A stretch of 64,000 nt of DNA, taken from Neisseria animalis. Lineage in GTDB: Bacteria > Pseudomonadota > Gammaproteobacteria > Burkholderiales > Neisseriaceae. The position numbers and the translations under genes were made by a program. The notes beneath the pieces are model-generated. The model had not been told where the DNA came from. It did no database searches and worked only from the letters and a program-made list of their open reading frames with translations. Where the stretch lies: NCBI RefSeq assembly GCF_900636515.1, contig NZ_LR134287.1, positions 1,302,001-1,366,000 on the forward strand, read 5' to 3'. This document shows, one piece after another, positions 9,620 through 18,502 of this stretch; position 1 is the stretch's first letter, and each line of letters opens with the position of its first letter.

Positions 9620-10804
9620 TTAGAATTTATATTCTAATTGACCACGCACGACATTTACGTCCAATTTCTCAGCACCGACCGGCGTAACCTGTTTGCCGTG
9701 CAGATAGAAACCGCTCAATTTCCAGTTTTTCCACGGAATATAGGCGGCAGCAAGCTGTACGCCCTGTACGTTTTTGCTGTAATCTTCAATAGAGGATACG
9801 CCCGAAAGCGCACCGACACGGCGGTAGTTTACGGCAACATGGTAGGAATTGCGCTGATTCCAATCGGCCAGTTTGTAACGTAATTCCGTAAACAAACCGT
9901 CATTTTTGATTTTCACGCCGTTGTCGTTATATGCCTTGATATTGGATTTACTGCCGGCAATCATCCAACGCCAATCATCGTTCAGTTTTACATCCATGCC
10001 CAATTCGCCGAACAGCGCGTCTTTCGCATTCATGCGTACCGTTTGGTCGGCGAAGTCGTACATATCCAAATCTTTCATGTAGCTTACGGTTGCGCCGACA
10101 TTGATGCGGTCATTGACCGGATACATGGATTGCAGGGTAACGAATTTTTTACGGCGTCCGCCGATGCCTTCGTCTTTACCGTTGATGCCGCTGCCCCACA
10201 CATTACCGTTCAAACCGCCTGTACGTCTGCCTGCGGTCAGCTTGGTCGGCAGGATTTTATTGTCCCAAAACAATTCGCCGCCGGTTACTTCCGTATCCCA
10301 TACGCGGCCGTATGACGAGAGCGCGCCGAATTTGCCCAAACGTGCTTTCAACGAGCCGGCGTTGCCGCCAAAGTCATAAACCGTACCTTCACCGTAGAGT
10401 TTGACCATCGGAATATCGTGGTCGCCGCGGAATTTGCCGGTTTCCAAATCAATATTCGGTTCGATTTGGGTAACCAATTTCCAATCTTTGTAGAGTTTGG
10501 CGCGCAACCAGAGGTTCATGTTAAATTCGCTGTGCGTATTGTCTTTCGGCTGGGTTTCTGCATAGCTGGCGGCCGTATCTTCACTGTCGATGCGCACGCG
10601 GAACTCGCCGTTTACCGTAACCAAATCATTAAAAATGCTGATTTTGTCTTCGTCTTTACGGATAATGCTGCCGAAATTGGTGTTGCTGTCGGTAGTCGCC
10701 AATGCTGCGGCATCACGGCTGCCGCCTGCTGTTTCCGCCCATGCGGCAGCAGGTACGGCCACCAGCGCGGCGCAAACTAACGCTAAATTTTTGCGGACTT
10801 TCAT
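9620..10804 (-). CDS. Porin-like outer-membrane beta-barrel protein
   Basis: A 394-aa exported protein. The start at 10804 is chosen because GGAGAG precedes it and a clean signal peptide follows (MKVRKNLALVCAALVAVPAAAWA, cleavage after AWA). The mature part alternates polar and hydrophobic residues, is rich in Tyr, Asp, Asn and Gly, and ends in ...LEYKF. The terminal Phe is the usual signal for outer-membrane assembly by BamA. It does not resemble PorA/PorB closely enough to name; it looks more like the generic 'putative porin' families. It is monocistronic, with a long AT-rich leader. Confidence 0.8.
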   Translation of the reverse strand: MKVRKNLALVCAALVAVPAAAWAETAGGSRDAAALATTDSNTNFGSIIRKDEDKISIFNDLVTVNGEFRVRIDSEDTAASYAETQPKDNTHSEFNMNLWLRAKLYKDWKLVTQIEPNIDLETGKFRGDHDIPMVKLYGEGTVYDFGGNAGSLKARLGKFGALSSYGRVWDTEVTGGELFWDNKILPTKLTAGRRTGGLNGNVWGSGINGKDEGIGGRRKKFVTLQSMYPVNDRINVGATVSYMKDLDMYDFADQTVRMNAKDALFGELGMDVKLNDDWRWMIAGSKSNIKAYNDNGVKIKNDGLFTELRYKLADWNQRNSYHVAVNYRRVGALSGVSSIEDYSKNVQGVQLAAAYIPWKNWKLSGFYLHGKQVTPVGAEKLDVNVVRGQLEYKF

Positions 10805-10936
10805 GTTTCTCTCCGATTCGGGTAGTGTTAACAGTATCTCCCGCCACACGGCAGGCAACCCGTATGGCGGTTTTATATTATTTCGATAACATCTGATTGA
10901 AATAAATAATTAAATTTCGTAATCAAATGATTTGGA

Positions 10937-10965
10937 ATGCTATTGATTTTGTTGAAATTCGTCAA
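10937..10965 (-). promoter_or_regulatory. Candidate sigma-70 promoter for the porin-like gene
   Basis: On the minus strand TTGACG, a 17-bp spacer and TAGCAT lie about 130 bp upstream of the ATG in an AT-rich region. The -10 box is weak. Confidence 0.35.
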
Positions 10966-11021
10966 GAAAAATTTACATTTACCGATATTTTCTCCGCTAT
11001 TGTTGACCGTAATCAAATAAA

Positions 11022-11046
11022 AGGCCGTCTGCAAATCAGACGGCCT
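11022..11046 (-). terminator. Compact DUS pair closing recD
   Basis: AGGCCGTCTG and CAGACGGCCT form a 10-bp stem with only 5 nt of loop; the minus strand continues TTTTATTTG. It lies 45 bp beyond the recD stop. Confidence 0.8.
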
Positions 11047-11090
11047 GACGATACATCTTGTTTCACTTCTGTTCTTTGAGAAACGATTGT

Positions 11091-12857
11091 TCAATCTTCC
11101 CGAAATACAGCCTCCAACATTTCTTTCAGCGCGGTTTGGCGTTTTTTGCGGGTATGGACTGCCGCAACCAGCTCGCTCTGCCCGCCCCAAAACACAAAGC
11201 GGTTGCGGGCGCGGGTAATGCCGGTGTACAACAGGGCATTGTTCAAGCCGGCAAGCGCGTCGCCCTCTGCTTCCGATTCCGTGTTTTGCGGTACGCTCGG
11301 CGGCAACAGCCAGACTTCTCGATATTCCGAACCTTGGCTCTTGTGTACCGTCATGGCGAATGCGGTTTCAAATTCGGGCAAACGGCTGATGGCCACTTCT
11401 TTAAAGCCGTCTGCAATCGGAAAATAGGCGGCCAAGGTATCCTGCTGTTTTGCAGACGGCATAATCAAACCAATATCGCCGTTAAATAAATCCAGCGTGT
11501 AATCGTTGCGGGAAATCATGATGATTTGTCCGGCAAAATAAGGCAAAACACCGTTGGCACGCGCCTGCCGCCGCAAATAATCGGTATATGCCTGATTGAA
11601 TGCTTCCGCATCCTGCCGCCATGCCGTCAGTACTACCACATCGGCGGCGTGTCCGTAAGCCAACGCGACATCTCCTTTATCCACGGCCTGCCAATAGGCT
11701 TCATGCAGGCCGTAGAGCTTGACTGCCTGCTGCCCGAAGGTTCCCGAGCCGAGTTCCAAATCATCGGGAAAGCGCGCAAACTGTGCCCAAGCCTCTTCAG
11801 CCTCTCCCGCCAACACCGCCCTTGCCAGACAGCCGATACCGCTGTCGGCTCCAAAACGGTGGCTGACGCTCAAATGCGCGGTATTTTTTGACAACGGCGG
11901 CGCGTCTTCGCTGACGGTAAAACCGTGTTGCGGAAGATAACCGCTCAATTCCTGATGGGTTTTGCCGTCCAAGATCGTGGGTTGCACCAATGCCGACAAT
12001 ACTGCCCCCACTCCTACCGACGGCAGTTGGTAAGGGTCACCGAGAAAAATGACCCGGCAGCCGTCCGGCAGCGCACGCAGCAGTTGCAACAGCAGGGAAA
12101 TATCCAACATGGAGGCTTCGTCAACCACTAAAATATCCAACGGCAACGGCGAATGTTTATCAAACGCGGGCAGCATTTGCGGTGGGCGCAGTTTCAGCAA
12201 ACGGTGTACGGTTTGCCCTTCCAACTGCTGCAAGTGCCGTTTGATGCCGTCTGCAAGGGCGAAGCCGTCCAAAGCGCGGTGCAGGGCTTTTGCCATGTGG
12301 GCTGCTGCTTTTCCCGTGGGTGCGGCCAATGAAATCCGGGGCAGAGAGCTTCGGCTGTTGGCACAAATCAAGCCCAGCAGCTTGGCAACGGTGGTGGTTT
12401 TGCCCGTACCCGGTCCGCCGGTAATCAACATAAACGGCTGGAGCAATGCCAAGGCCGCCGCGTCCCGCTGCCCGTTGCTGCCTGCACTGCCGAACCAGTC
12501 TGCCAAATTCTGTGCGGCCTGCAACCAATCCACCGCCTCGGTTTCTGCCGTAGCCAATCGCTTGATTTCTTTTGCCAAATCATGCTCAAGCTGCCACAGC
12601 CGCCCTAAAAACAGCCTCCGCCCTTGAAGCACCAAAGGCGTATTGCCGCTGCCGCCGACAATTTTCCCGGCCTGTTGCAATTCGGCTGCTTGCGCGTCAT
12701 TCAAGCGGATAAACGAATGTCCGTTTTGCAACGCGCCAAACAGTTGTTCTATATAGGGTTGCACGATTTTTGCCTCTTCGGGCGCAAATCGTGATAAAAA
12801 CACCGTAGTAGCAAATGCAGCAGAATGATTCAAATCGGAAACGGGGGTTGGAGTCAT
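11091..12857 (-). CDS. recD: Exodeoxyribonuclease V (RecBCD) alpha subunit
   Basis: RecD is the fast 5'-3' helicase of the RecBCD complex, which processes double-strand breaks. The Walker A motif GGPGTGKTTTVAKLL and Walker B/DEAS motif VVDEASMLD are clear. The C-terminal SF1 motif TVHKSQGSEYREV is followed by YTGITRARNRFVFWG. The start ATG at 12857 (MTPTPVSDLNH) is preferred, giving 588 aa; the frame is open 36 codons further upstream but that part reads like intergenic sequence. recB and recC are not adjacent, as in other Neisseria. A short leader and a DUS terminator separate it from lolD. Confidence 0.93.
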   Translation of the reverse strand: MTPTPVSDLNHSAAFATTVFLSRFAPEEAKIVQPYIEQLFGALQNGHSFIRLNDAQAAELQQAGKIVGGSGNTPLVLQGRRLFLGRLWQLEHDLAKEIKRLATAETEAVDWLQAAQNLADWFGSAGSNGQRDAAALALLQPFMLITGGPGTGKTTTVAKLLGLICANSRSSLPRISLAAPTGKAAAHMAKALHRALDGFALADGIKRHLQQLEGQTVHRLLKLRPPQMLPAFDKHSPLPLDILVVDEASMLDISLLLQLLRALPDGCRVIFLGDPYQLPSVGVGAVLSALVQPTILDGKTHQELSGYLPQHGFTVSEDAPPLSKNTAHLSVSHRFGADSGIGCLARAVLAGEAEEAWAQFARFPDDLELGSGTFGQQAVKLYGLHEAYWQAVDKGDVALAYGHAADVVVLTAWRQDAEAFNQAYTDYLRRQARANGVLPYFAGQIIMISRNDYTLDLFNGDIGLIMPSAKQQDTLAAYFPIADGFKEVAISRLPEFETAFAMTVHKSQGSEYREVWLLPPSVPQNTESEAEGDALAGLNNALLYTGITRARNRFVFWGGQSELVAAVHTRKKRQTALKEMLEAVFRED

Positions 12858-12930
12858 ATCAATATCCGTTCGGGCGGTTTTGCAGACGGCATTATTATAT
12901 AGTGAAGCACGCCGCAAGGGGCAAACGCAT

Positions 12931-12997
12931 AAAAAAGGCCGTCTGCAAATTGCTTGTCGAAACATGGTGTTTCGCTGCTGTTTGCAGACGGCCTTTT
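12931..12997 (-). terminator. DUS inverted pair downstream of lolD
   Basis: AAAAAAGGCCGTCTGCAAA pairs with TTTGCAGACGGCCTTTT across about 31 nt. It closes lolD and lies upstream of recD. Confidence 0.75.
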
Positions 12998-13006
12998 AAG
13001 GTTTGA

Positions 13007-13705
13007 TTACGATTTGTTCAGCAAACGCCCGTCGCTCATCGTCATCACGCGTTCAAAGCGGCAGGCAAGCTCGTCATCATGGGTAACGACTACCAAACTC
13101 GTGCCCAATTCGTTTTTCAAATCCAACATCATATCCAAAATATTTTGGGCATTTTTGCGATCGAGGTTGCCTGTCGGCTCGTCGGCCAGCAAACATTTCG
13201 GCTGCATGACCAAAGCACGTGCAATGGCGGCGCGCTGCCGTTCTCCGCCGGAGAGTTCGCTCGGACGGTGCAGCATACGCTGTTTCAAGCCGACCTTATC
13301 CAGCATTTCCGCTGCCTGCGCTTCGGCTTCCGCTTTGGGCTTTTTCGCGATCAGCATCGGCATCATCACGTTTTCCAAAGCCGAAAATTCCGGCAGCAAA
13401 TGATGGAATTGGTAAACAAAACCCAAATAGCGGTTACGCAGAAGACCCAACTGCTTCTGATTCAACTGACCCAAATCGTTGTCCATCAGGATAACGCGGC
13501 CTTCAGACGGCTTGTCCAAACCGCCGAGAATATGCAGCAGTGTGGATTTTCCGCTGCCGGAAGAGCCGATGATGCTGACACTCTGCCCCTGAGCCACCTC
13601 AAGGTTCAAACCGTTTAACACCCGCACGTTTAACACGCCGTCGTTATAGTCTTTGCCGACGTTTTCACATTTGAGCACCATTTGTTTTTCAGAAATATTA
13701 CTCAT
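13007..13705 (-). CDS. lolD: Lipoprotein-releasing ABC transporter ATP-binding protein
   Basis: ATPase of the LolCDE machine, which extracts mature outer-membrane lipoproteins from the inner membrane and passes them to LolA. The 232-aa protein has Walker [10 protein letters not shown] at residues 47-55, the signature [15 protein letters not shown] near 148, Walker [13 protein letters not shown], and the H-loop VVVTHD. The start at 13705 overlaps the end of the upstream permease gene by 8 bp, which fits translational coupling; the open frame further upstream is inside that permease gene. Confidence 0.95.
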   Translation of the reverse strand: MSNISEKQMVLKCENVGKDYNDGVLNVRVLNGLNLEVAQGQSVSIIGSSGSGKSTLLHILGGLDKPSEGRVILMDNDLGQLNQKQLGLLRNRYLGFVYQFHHLLPEFSALENVMMPMLIAKKPKAEAEAQAAEMLDKVGLKQRMLHRPSELSGGERQRAAIARALVMQPKCLLADEPTGNLDRKNAQNILDMMLDLKNELGTSLVVVTHDDELACRFERVMTMSDGRLLNKS

Positions 13706-14948
13706 AACGCAAAGCCTCCGCCGGTTGGGTTTTTGATGCGCGCCAGCTCGGATACAGCGTGGCAACGAAAGCCAAGCCCAAGGAAATGCAGGCAATCACC
13801 ACCACATCGCGCATATTCACATCGCTCGGCAGATAATCGATAAAATAAATCTGCGAATTAATCAGGTGTACGCCAAACAATTTTTCAAAGAATGCGACAA
13901 TTTTGCCGACATTCCAGCCCAGCAATACCCCGCAAACCACGCCGATAAGCGTACCGAAAAAGCCGGCAAATGCACCCTGAACCATAAAAATTTTCATCAC
14001 GCCGGAAGGCGCCAGACCCAAAGTCCGCAAAATGGCAATATCCGCCTGCTTTTCGGTTACCGCCATCACCAGAGAAGAAACCAAATTAAACGCGGCCACG
14101 GCGATAATCAAGGTTAAGATAATAAACATCATGCGTTTTTCCAGCTCTACCGCTTCAAAATAGCTGCGGTTGCTGAACGTCCAATCGCGTACCCATACCT
14201 GATCCTGCAGCGCGGCCGGAATCAGGTTGCGGATAAAATCGGGCGCATTTTGCGGATCGGCGAGCTTCAGGCGCAAACCGCCGACACCGTCTCCCATACG
14301 GTATAAAACCTGAGCGTCGTTCAGATGCGTCATCGCCAGCGTATTATCCACCTCATACACACCGGTTTTCACAATACCGACCACATTAAACTGCTTCAGG
14401 CGCGGCACAACACCGGCAGGCGTTACATTACCCTCGGGGGTGATAACCGTTACCTTGCCACCGGTTTCCGCACCCAATGCCTGAGCCAGCCCTTCTCCCA
14501 AGATAATGTCAAACTCACCTGCTTTTAAAGCCTCAAAGCTGCCCGACGGCATATTGTCGCCATAGTCCACAACATTTTTTTCTTCAGCGGGCAAAATACC
14601 GCGAATCTGTACGCCGCGCACCTCTCCGGCATTGGCCAGCAAGGCTTGGTCGGCTACATACGGCGCGCTGGCTAAGACTTCCTTCTTGTCTTTCACCAAC
14701 TCGCGCAGGCTCTGCCAGCTTTCGCCGTTGCCCGTATCGAAATAGCCGACTTCCGCGTGGGGCGCAACATTCAGAAGCTGGCCGCGGATTTCTTTCTGAA
14801 AACCGTTCATAACCGACAACACCACAATCAATGCGGTAACACCCAGCGCAATGCCGGCAATAGAAATCATTGTGATAAACGACATGAAGCCGTTGCGTTT
14901 TTTTGCCCGCAAATAACGCAGGCCGATCCATGTTTCTAAAGAAGCCAT
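13698..14948 (-). CDS. Lipoprotein-releasing ABC transporter permease (LolC/LolE family)
   Basis: A 416-aa inner-membrane permease of the Lol system. It has one N-terminal transmembrane helix (residues about 25-50), a large periplasmic domain (about 50-265) and three C-terminal helices in the FtsX-like region (about 268-405). The opening [22 protein letters not shown] is typical of LolC/LolE. Only one permease gene is present next to lolD, so the complex is probably built with two copies of this protein (LolF-like arrangement, as in many species lacking separate LolC and LolE). It is the first gene of the lol operon. Confidence 0.92.
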   Translation of the reverse strand: MASLETWIGLRYLRAKKRNGFMSFITMISIAGIALGVTALIVVLSVMNGFQKEIRGQLLNVAPHAEVGYFDTGNGESWQSLRELVKDKKEVLASAPYVADQALLANAGEVRGVQIRGILPAEEKNVVDYGDNMPSGSFEALKAGEFDIILGEGLAQALGAETGGKVTVITPEGNVTPAGVVPRLKQFNVVGIVKTGVYEVDNTLAMTHLNDAQVLYRMGDGVGGLRLKLADPQNAPDFIRNLIPAALQDQVWVRDWTFSNRSYFEAVELEKRMMFIILTLIIAVAAFNLVSSLVMAVTEKQADIAILRTLGLAPSGVMKIFMVQGAFAGFFGTLIGVVCGVLLGWNVGKIVAFFEKLFGVHLINSQIYFIDYLPSDVNMRDVVVIACISLGLAFVATLYPSWRASKTQPAEALRYE

Positions 14949-15168
14949 TATGTATAAGCTGCCTTTAAAGTTGACATAAAGCGGCTATTGTACCGCAAAA
15001 CCTGTGATACCGTCCGAAGGGAGGCAAACGCGCGCAAAGGCAATGTTAAAACGAAATAACTTAGCGGAAATTTCAGTAAAAACTACCGAAATGCTTGCAT
15101 AATCCCTAAAACAGCCTTATCCTGAACCTACTGTGTCCGAGAAGGGACACACCCATAAGGAAAAAAAT

Positions 15169-15456
15169 ATGAATACCTCCAAATTCCTTGCGCTGACCGC
15201 CGTAGCGGCAGGCTTGGCATTCAGCGTCAACGCTCATGCCGCCAAGGAAATCAAAATCAGCAGCAACGCCACGTCCTATTCTGATTCGGATGTGCAAAAA
15301 CTGGCTTCCACCGCATTAAACATGGGCGTTAAAGAGCCGGTCAGCCTTGCCCGCTCCGGCGACAGTGTTACCGTATCCGGCAGCAGCCCGACCAAGTGTA
15401 CGTTTAAAGTCGGCGACGGAGCCGCCCCACAAATTCAAGGGGTAAGCTGCAAATAA
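15169..15456 (+). CDS. Small secreted protein of unknown function, 95 aa
   Basis: The ATG at 15169 follows a TAAGGA ribosome-binding site, and a signal peptide (MNTSKFLALTAVAAGLAFSVNAHA) ends at an AHA cleavage site. The mature protein of about 71 residues is rich in Ser, Lys and Val and contains two cysteines, in SPTKCTFKV and at the penultimate position, which could form a disulphide in the periplasm. I do not recognise the family. The frame is open 12 codons upstream, but that segment lacks a signal peptide. A Correia-like element starts 19 bp after the stop. Confidence 0.75.
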   Translation: MNTSKFLALTAVAAGLAFSVNAHAAKEIKISSNATSYSDSDVQKLASTALNMGVKEPVSLARSGDSVTVSGSSPTKCTFKVGDGAAPQIQGVSCK

Positions 15457-15475
15457 ACCGTTTCGGTTTGAGAAA

Positions 15476-15583
15476 TATAGTCGAATAAAATAAGAATGAG
15501 ACAAGGCAGCGAAGCCGCAGACAGTACACATAGTACGGCAAGGCAAAGCAACGCTGTATCATTCATTATTTTAAATGACTATA
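15476..15583 (+). repeat. Correia-like repeat element, copy 2
   Basis: Same orientation and sequence as copy 1, but 108 bp long because the right inverted repeat has one extra base (ATTCATTATTTT instead of ATTCTTATTTT). Confidence 0.92.
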
Positions 15584-15600
15584 ACTTGTTTCAGTTGGCA

Positions 15601-15665
15601 AAAGCCGTCTGCAAAATGGGGAAAGAAAAATAAATGTTCTGCCCCCGTTTTGCAGACGGCTTTTA
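15601..15665. terminator. DUS inverted pair, probably bidirectional terminator
   Basis: AAAAGCCGTCTGCAAAA pairs with TTTTGCAGACGGCTTTT. It could serve the small secreted protein gene on the plus strand or yidB on the minus strand. Confidence 0.75.
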
Positions 15666-15824
15666 TCAATAGTTGTTTGAAATAATAAGCCTGATGCGGC
15701 CTTGCTTTGCCCGCAAGAAGCGCCGGAACCAAACTGCCGAAACAGCAAAGCCGCCGACCCGTACTGTCTGTACTGCCTGCGGCTTTACTGTCTGATTTGA
15801 TTGGTTATGCGGCAATGTCCGCTG

Positions 15825-16244
15825 TTATTTCAAAAAGTTTTTCAACACCATCGAAGCCAAGTCGTCCAAACCGAAACCGTCCGCGTCCTGAGCCGTACCG
15901 TTCGGCGTGGCATTATCCACCAACATCGGCAATACTTTCGCCAGCAGCTCGCTTACCTGCTGGTTGTCGAAACCGAATTTCTGAGCGATTTGCGCGATAA
16001 CATCGCTACCCAAAGCATTTTGCACTTCGCTGCCCGATACCGGCACGTTGTCCTGTTCGGTAGAAATCCAACTGTTGAGCGCATCGCCCAAACCGCCTTG
16101 CTGCAGACGGCCAATCAGGTTGCCCAAACCGCCCTGCTGCTGCACCAATTCCATCGCCATTTCAACCATAGAACCTTGTCCTTGTGCATTGCCGCCGCTT
16201 AATGCCTGAGTAGCCGCGTTCAGTAAAGTATCCATCAATGCCAT
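15825..16244 (-). CDS. YidB-family protein (DUF937)
   Basis: A 139-aa soluble protein with the DUF937 pattern: an N-terminal helix MALMDTLLNAATQAL, a Gly/Gln-rich linker, and repeats of the type QQGGLGNLIGRLQQGGLGDALNSWI, followed by VSGSEVQNALG and a helical C-terminal part ending LKNFLK. The family has no established biochemical function; YidB of E. coli is its named member. It is transcribed alone. Confidence 0.88.
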   Translation of the reverse strand: MALMDTLLNAATQALSGGNAQGQGSMVEMAMELVQQQGGLGNLIGRLQQGGLGDALNSWISTEQDNVPVSGSEVQNALGSDVIAQIAQKFGFDNQQVSELLAKVLPMLVDNATPNGTAQDADGFGLDDLASMVLKNFLK

Positions 16245-16332
16245 AATGTGCCCTCGATTATTAAAAGGTTAAAAACAGCAGCAGTGTAGCAAATTTCGGG
16301 TTAGCGTTGCCACGGCGAACGCAAATATAGGC

Positions 16333-16388
16333 AAAGGCCGTCTGCAAAACGGCACGGTTTTGTTTCCATGCTTTTTACAGACGGCCTT
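16333..16388. terminator. DUS inverted pair
   Basis: AAAGGCCGTCTGCAAAA and TTTTTACAGACGGCCTT flank about 25 nt. One arm has CTGCA and the other CTGTA, so the arms mismatch at one place. It lies upstream of yidB and its role is unclear. Confidence 0.6.
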
Positions 16389-16467
16389 GAGCATAAAATA
16401 TCTGCAGCGGCGGTTTATCATCTGCCAAACAGCAGGCAGTATGGTTTCATGCTATGTTGTTTGACGA

Positions 16468-16574
16468 TATAGTCATTTAAAATAAGAATGATACAGCGTT
16501 GCTTTGCCTTGCCGTACTATGTGTACTGTCTGCGGCTTCGCTGCCTTGTCTCATTCTTATTTTATTCGACTATA
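16468..16574 (-). repeat. Correia-like repeat element, copy 3
   Basis: 107 bp in reverse orientation relative to copy 1, starting TATAGTCATTTAAAATAAG and ending TATTTTATTCGACTATA. Apart from orientation it matches copy 1 throughout as far as I can see. Confidence 0.92.
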
Positions 16575-16639
16575 AAAGCCGTCTGCAAAACGGGGTATCG
16601 GAAAGTTGTTTCCGGCAGCCCATTTTACAGACGGCTTTT
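16575..16639 (-). terminator. DUS inverted pair downstream of ruvX
   Basis: AAAAGCCGTCTGCAAAA and TTTTACAGACGGCTTTT directly abut the end of CREE copy 3. Probably the terminator of the creA-yqgE-ruvX side. Confidence 0.65.
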
Positions 16640-16730
16640 GCCGACTCAAACGATTATTACTCAAACCAAAGCGGTTCGGCCGCCGCTGCCAAATCCCCGG
16701 TTGCGGAAAACAGGCTTTCGGCCGGTACAT

Positions 16731-17204
16731 TTAATCCGCTGAAACTTCTTCCGTATCCCTGCCGTTGAAAAACTCGGCAGCTCCTCCGGCAAAAAAGCCC
16801 TGCAAAATCGCCTGCGCCGCCACTTGGTCTAACACCGCTTTTTGCTTACGCCCGAAAACTTGGGCTTCGGCCAACAGGCTTTCCGCATAAAGCGATGACA
16901 TACGCTCGTCCACCCAATACACCGGCAGGTTGAAACGTCCGTGCAGGCGGCGGCCGAACTTACGACTCAAACGGGTAAGCTCGTGCTCGGTACCGTCCGC
17001 ATGAGTGGGCAGGCCGACAACCAGTTGCACCGGCTGCCATTCCCTAACCAGTTTGGCAATGGCTTCAAATTTGACCTCGTTGCTGTTACCGCTTACCGTT
17101 GCCAACGGGTGTGCCATGCCCAGCTCGGCATCGCCCTGCGCCACACCAATACGCGCTTCTCCGAAATCGAAAGCCAATGTCGTGCCTTTGGGTGCTTCAA
17201 GCAT
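16731..17204 (-). CDS. ruvX: Putative pre-16S rRNA nuclease / Holliday junction resolvase-like (YqgF)
   Basis: A 157-aa RNase H-fold nuclease. The first catalytic Asp is in [15 protein letters not shown] (Asp near residue 12), followed by [15 protein letters not shown] and [10 protein letters not shown]; the last acidic residue lies in [13 protein letters not shown]. YqgF matures the 5' end of 16S rRNA; a Holliday junction role was proposed from structure. It overlaps the upstream yqgE gene by 8 bp, the common yqgE-ruvX pairing in proteobacteria. Confidence 0.93.
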   Translation of the reverse strand: MLEAPKGTTLAFDFGEARIGVAQGDAELGMAHPLATVSGNSNEVKFEAIAKLVREWQPVQLVVGLPTHADGTEHELTRLSRKFGRRLHGRFNLPVYWVDERMSSLYAESLLAEAQVFGRKQKAVLDQVAAQAILQGFFAGGAAEFFNGRDTEEVSAD

Positions 17205-17748
17205 GGCCTGCTCCTGCTATCAAATTGTCCGGCGAAAATCCCAATTTGGCAAAGGCCGCGGCGTAACGCTGCTCGTAAGGCACGTCAAACAAAATATGCT
17301 CGTCTGCCTCAACCGTCAGCCAGACATTGTCAGCCAACTCCCGCTCCAACTGCCCTTTATACCAGCTCGAATAGCCGATACTCACCAAAGCCTTTTCTAC
17401 CTTACCCTGCTCGGACAAATGTTCAATTACGTCGCGGGACGAAGTCAGCGCAATATCATCGCTGACCATCATGCTGCTCTGCCAATCGCCGACAGGAGTA
17501 TGTACCACATAACCGCGGTCCACCTGCACAGGCCCGCCCATCATGACACTCTCCTGCTGCCTGCTCAAGGGAACAGTACGCCCCGAAGCAACAAAAATCA
17601 TATCGATGGTAATCGGCGAAGGCTTATTGATGATAATGCCCAAAGCCCCGTCTTCATTGTGTTCGCAGATATAAACCACGCTTCCGGCAAAAAACGGATC
17701 ATCCATATCGGGCATGGCAATCAGGAAATGGTCGGTCAGATTCATCAT
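17197..17748 (-). CDS. YqgE/AlgH family protein
   Basis: A 183-aa protein (UPF0301) opening with [21 protein letters not shown], the hallmark of the family, followed by [19 protein letters not shown] and a [13 protein letters not shown] stretch. No catalytic activity is established; AlgH in Pseudomonas affects alginate regulation indirectly. It is coupled to ruvX through an 8-bp overlap, and the two are probably transcribed with the lipoprotein gene 25 bp upstream. Confidence 0.93.
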   Translation of the reverse strand: MMNLTDHFLIAMPDMDDPFFAGSVVYICEHNEDGALGIIINKPSPITIDMIFVASGRTVPLSRQQESVMMGGPVQVDRGYVVHTPVGDWQSSMMVSDDIALTSSRDVIEHLSEQGKVEKALVSIGYSSWYKGQLERELADNVWLTVEADEHILFDVPYEQRYAAAFAKLGFSPDNLIAGAGHA

Positions 17749-17773
17749 AAAATTACACGTTTGGTTGAGCGGT

Positions 17774-18319
17774 TTACTTGCCCGATGCGGCAGTTATGAC
17801 ACAAGCGCCGACAATCTGCTGGCCGGGTTGGAGTGAGGCCGTCTGCAAATCGGCTTTCGGGCCGCCCGAACACGATAATGCGCTTAAAGAATTTTTCGGC
17901 GAACCCTGTACGATTTTATCGCTGTACACCAAATAAGCAAACGCCTTACGTTTCGGGTCGTAATAGCGGACAATCTGCTGACTCTTGAAGGCAACGCTGG
18001 CACTGCGCTTGAACACTTCCTTAGGCTTCAACACCGCAGCTTCATCATAGCTGATGTATGAGGCCGTCTGCACACAAGATACCGAAGCATCGCTGGCATC
18101 TTCTTCCAAGTTGACCGCTTCTTTCAAGCCACCTTTTTTCGCATAGGAAACATAGCAGGACACCCCTTTCACATCAGGGTCGTCAAAGGCTTCCACTTCG
18201 ATACGGTCGTTTTTGCCAAGCATATGGAATACCGTACTGGCACGGCCGATTTTATCGACTTCACCGCCGCAGGCCGCCAACAACAAAGCAGCCAAAGCCC
18301 CCGAAACAATGTTTTTCAT
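17774..18319 (-). CDS. CreA-family lipoprotein
   Basis: The start at 18319 gives a 181-aa product with a lipoprotein signal peptide ([17 protein letters not shown], lipobox LLAAC). The mature part carries the CreA pattern: [20 protein letters not shown], then [16 protein letters not shown], then [12 protein letters not shown]. CreA-like proteins are small periplasmic or lipid-anchored proteins of unknown function. Cys pairs in the mature part could form disulphides. It lies 25 bp upstream of yqgE on the same strand, probably in one transcript. Confidence 0.85.
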   Translation of the reverse strand: MKNIVSGALAALLLAACGGEVDKIGRASTVFHMLGKNDRIEVEAFDDPDVKGVSCYVSYAKKGGLKEAVNLEEDASDASVSCVQTASYISYDEAAVLKPKEVFKRSASVAFKSQQIVRYYDPKRKAFAYLVYSDKIVQGSPKNSLSALSCSGGPKADLQTASLQPGQQIVGACVITAASGK

Positions 18320-18502
18320 CAATACGCACCTTTGTGTTCGCAACAATATGCCACACTATATAAGAGCGTTTGACCATATTGCAAGCAAAGCAGACCGTCA
18401 TTCTGCCATTTCAGCCTGATTTTATCGGTTTGCAGCGTTTGCAGACGGCCTGACAAACAGTATAATCCCCTAATTGCTTTGATTACACAAAAAGAAAACA
18501 CC

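Larger units (their letters stand above)
15457..15824. other. Intergenic region with CREE and DUS terminator
   Basis: Holds CREE copy 2 and a long DUS inverted pair. The remaining stretch to about 15824 contains short fragments similar to CREE interior (ACAGCAAAGCCG, GTACTGTCTG) in scrambled order, perhaps a decayed repeat. No gene is visible. Confidence 0.6.
16245..16730. other. Intergenic region with two DUS pairs and a CREE
   Basis: From left to right: the yidB 5' leader, a DUS inverted pair, CREE copy 3 and a second DUS inverted pair, then about 90 bp of plain sequence before the ruvX stop. No gene is visible. Confidence 0.7.

Noticed and set aside
16488..16742. Recurring peptide frames of the type CFALPYYVYCLRLRC at 16488, 25423, 49404 and 51533
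   Set aside because: They are translations of the Correia-like elements read from their right end; the similarity comes from the repeat, not from a protein family.
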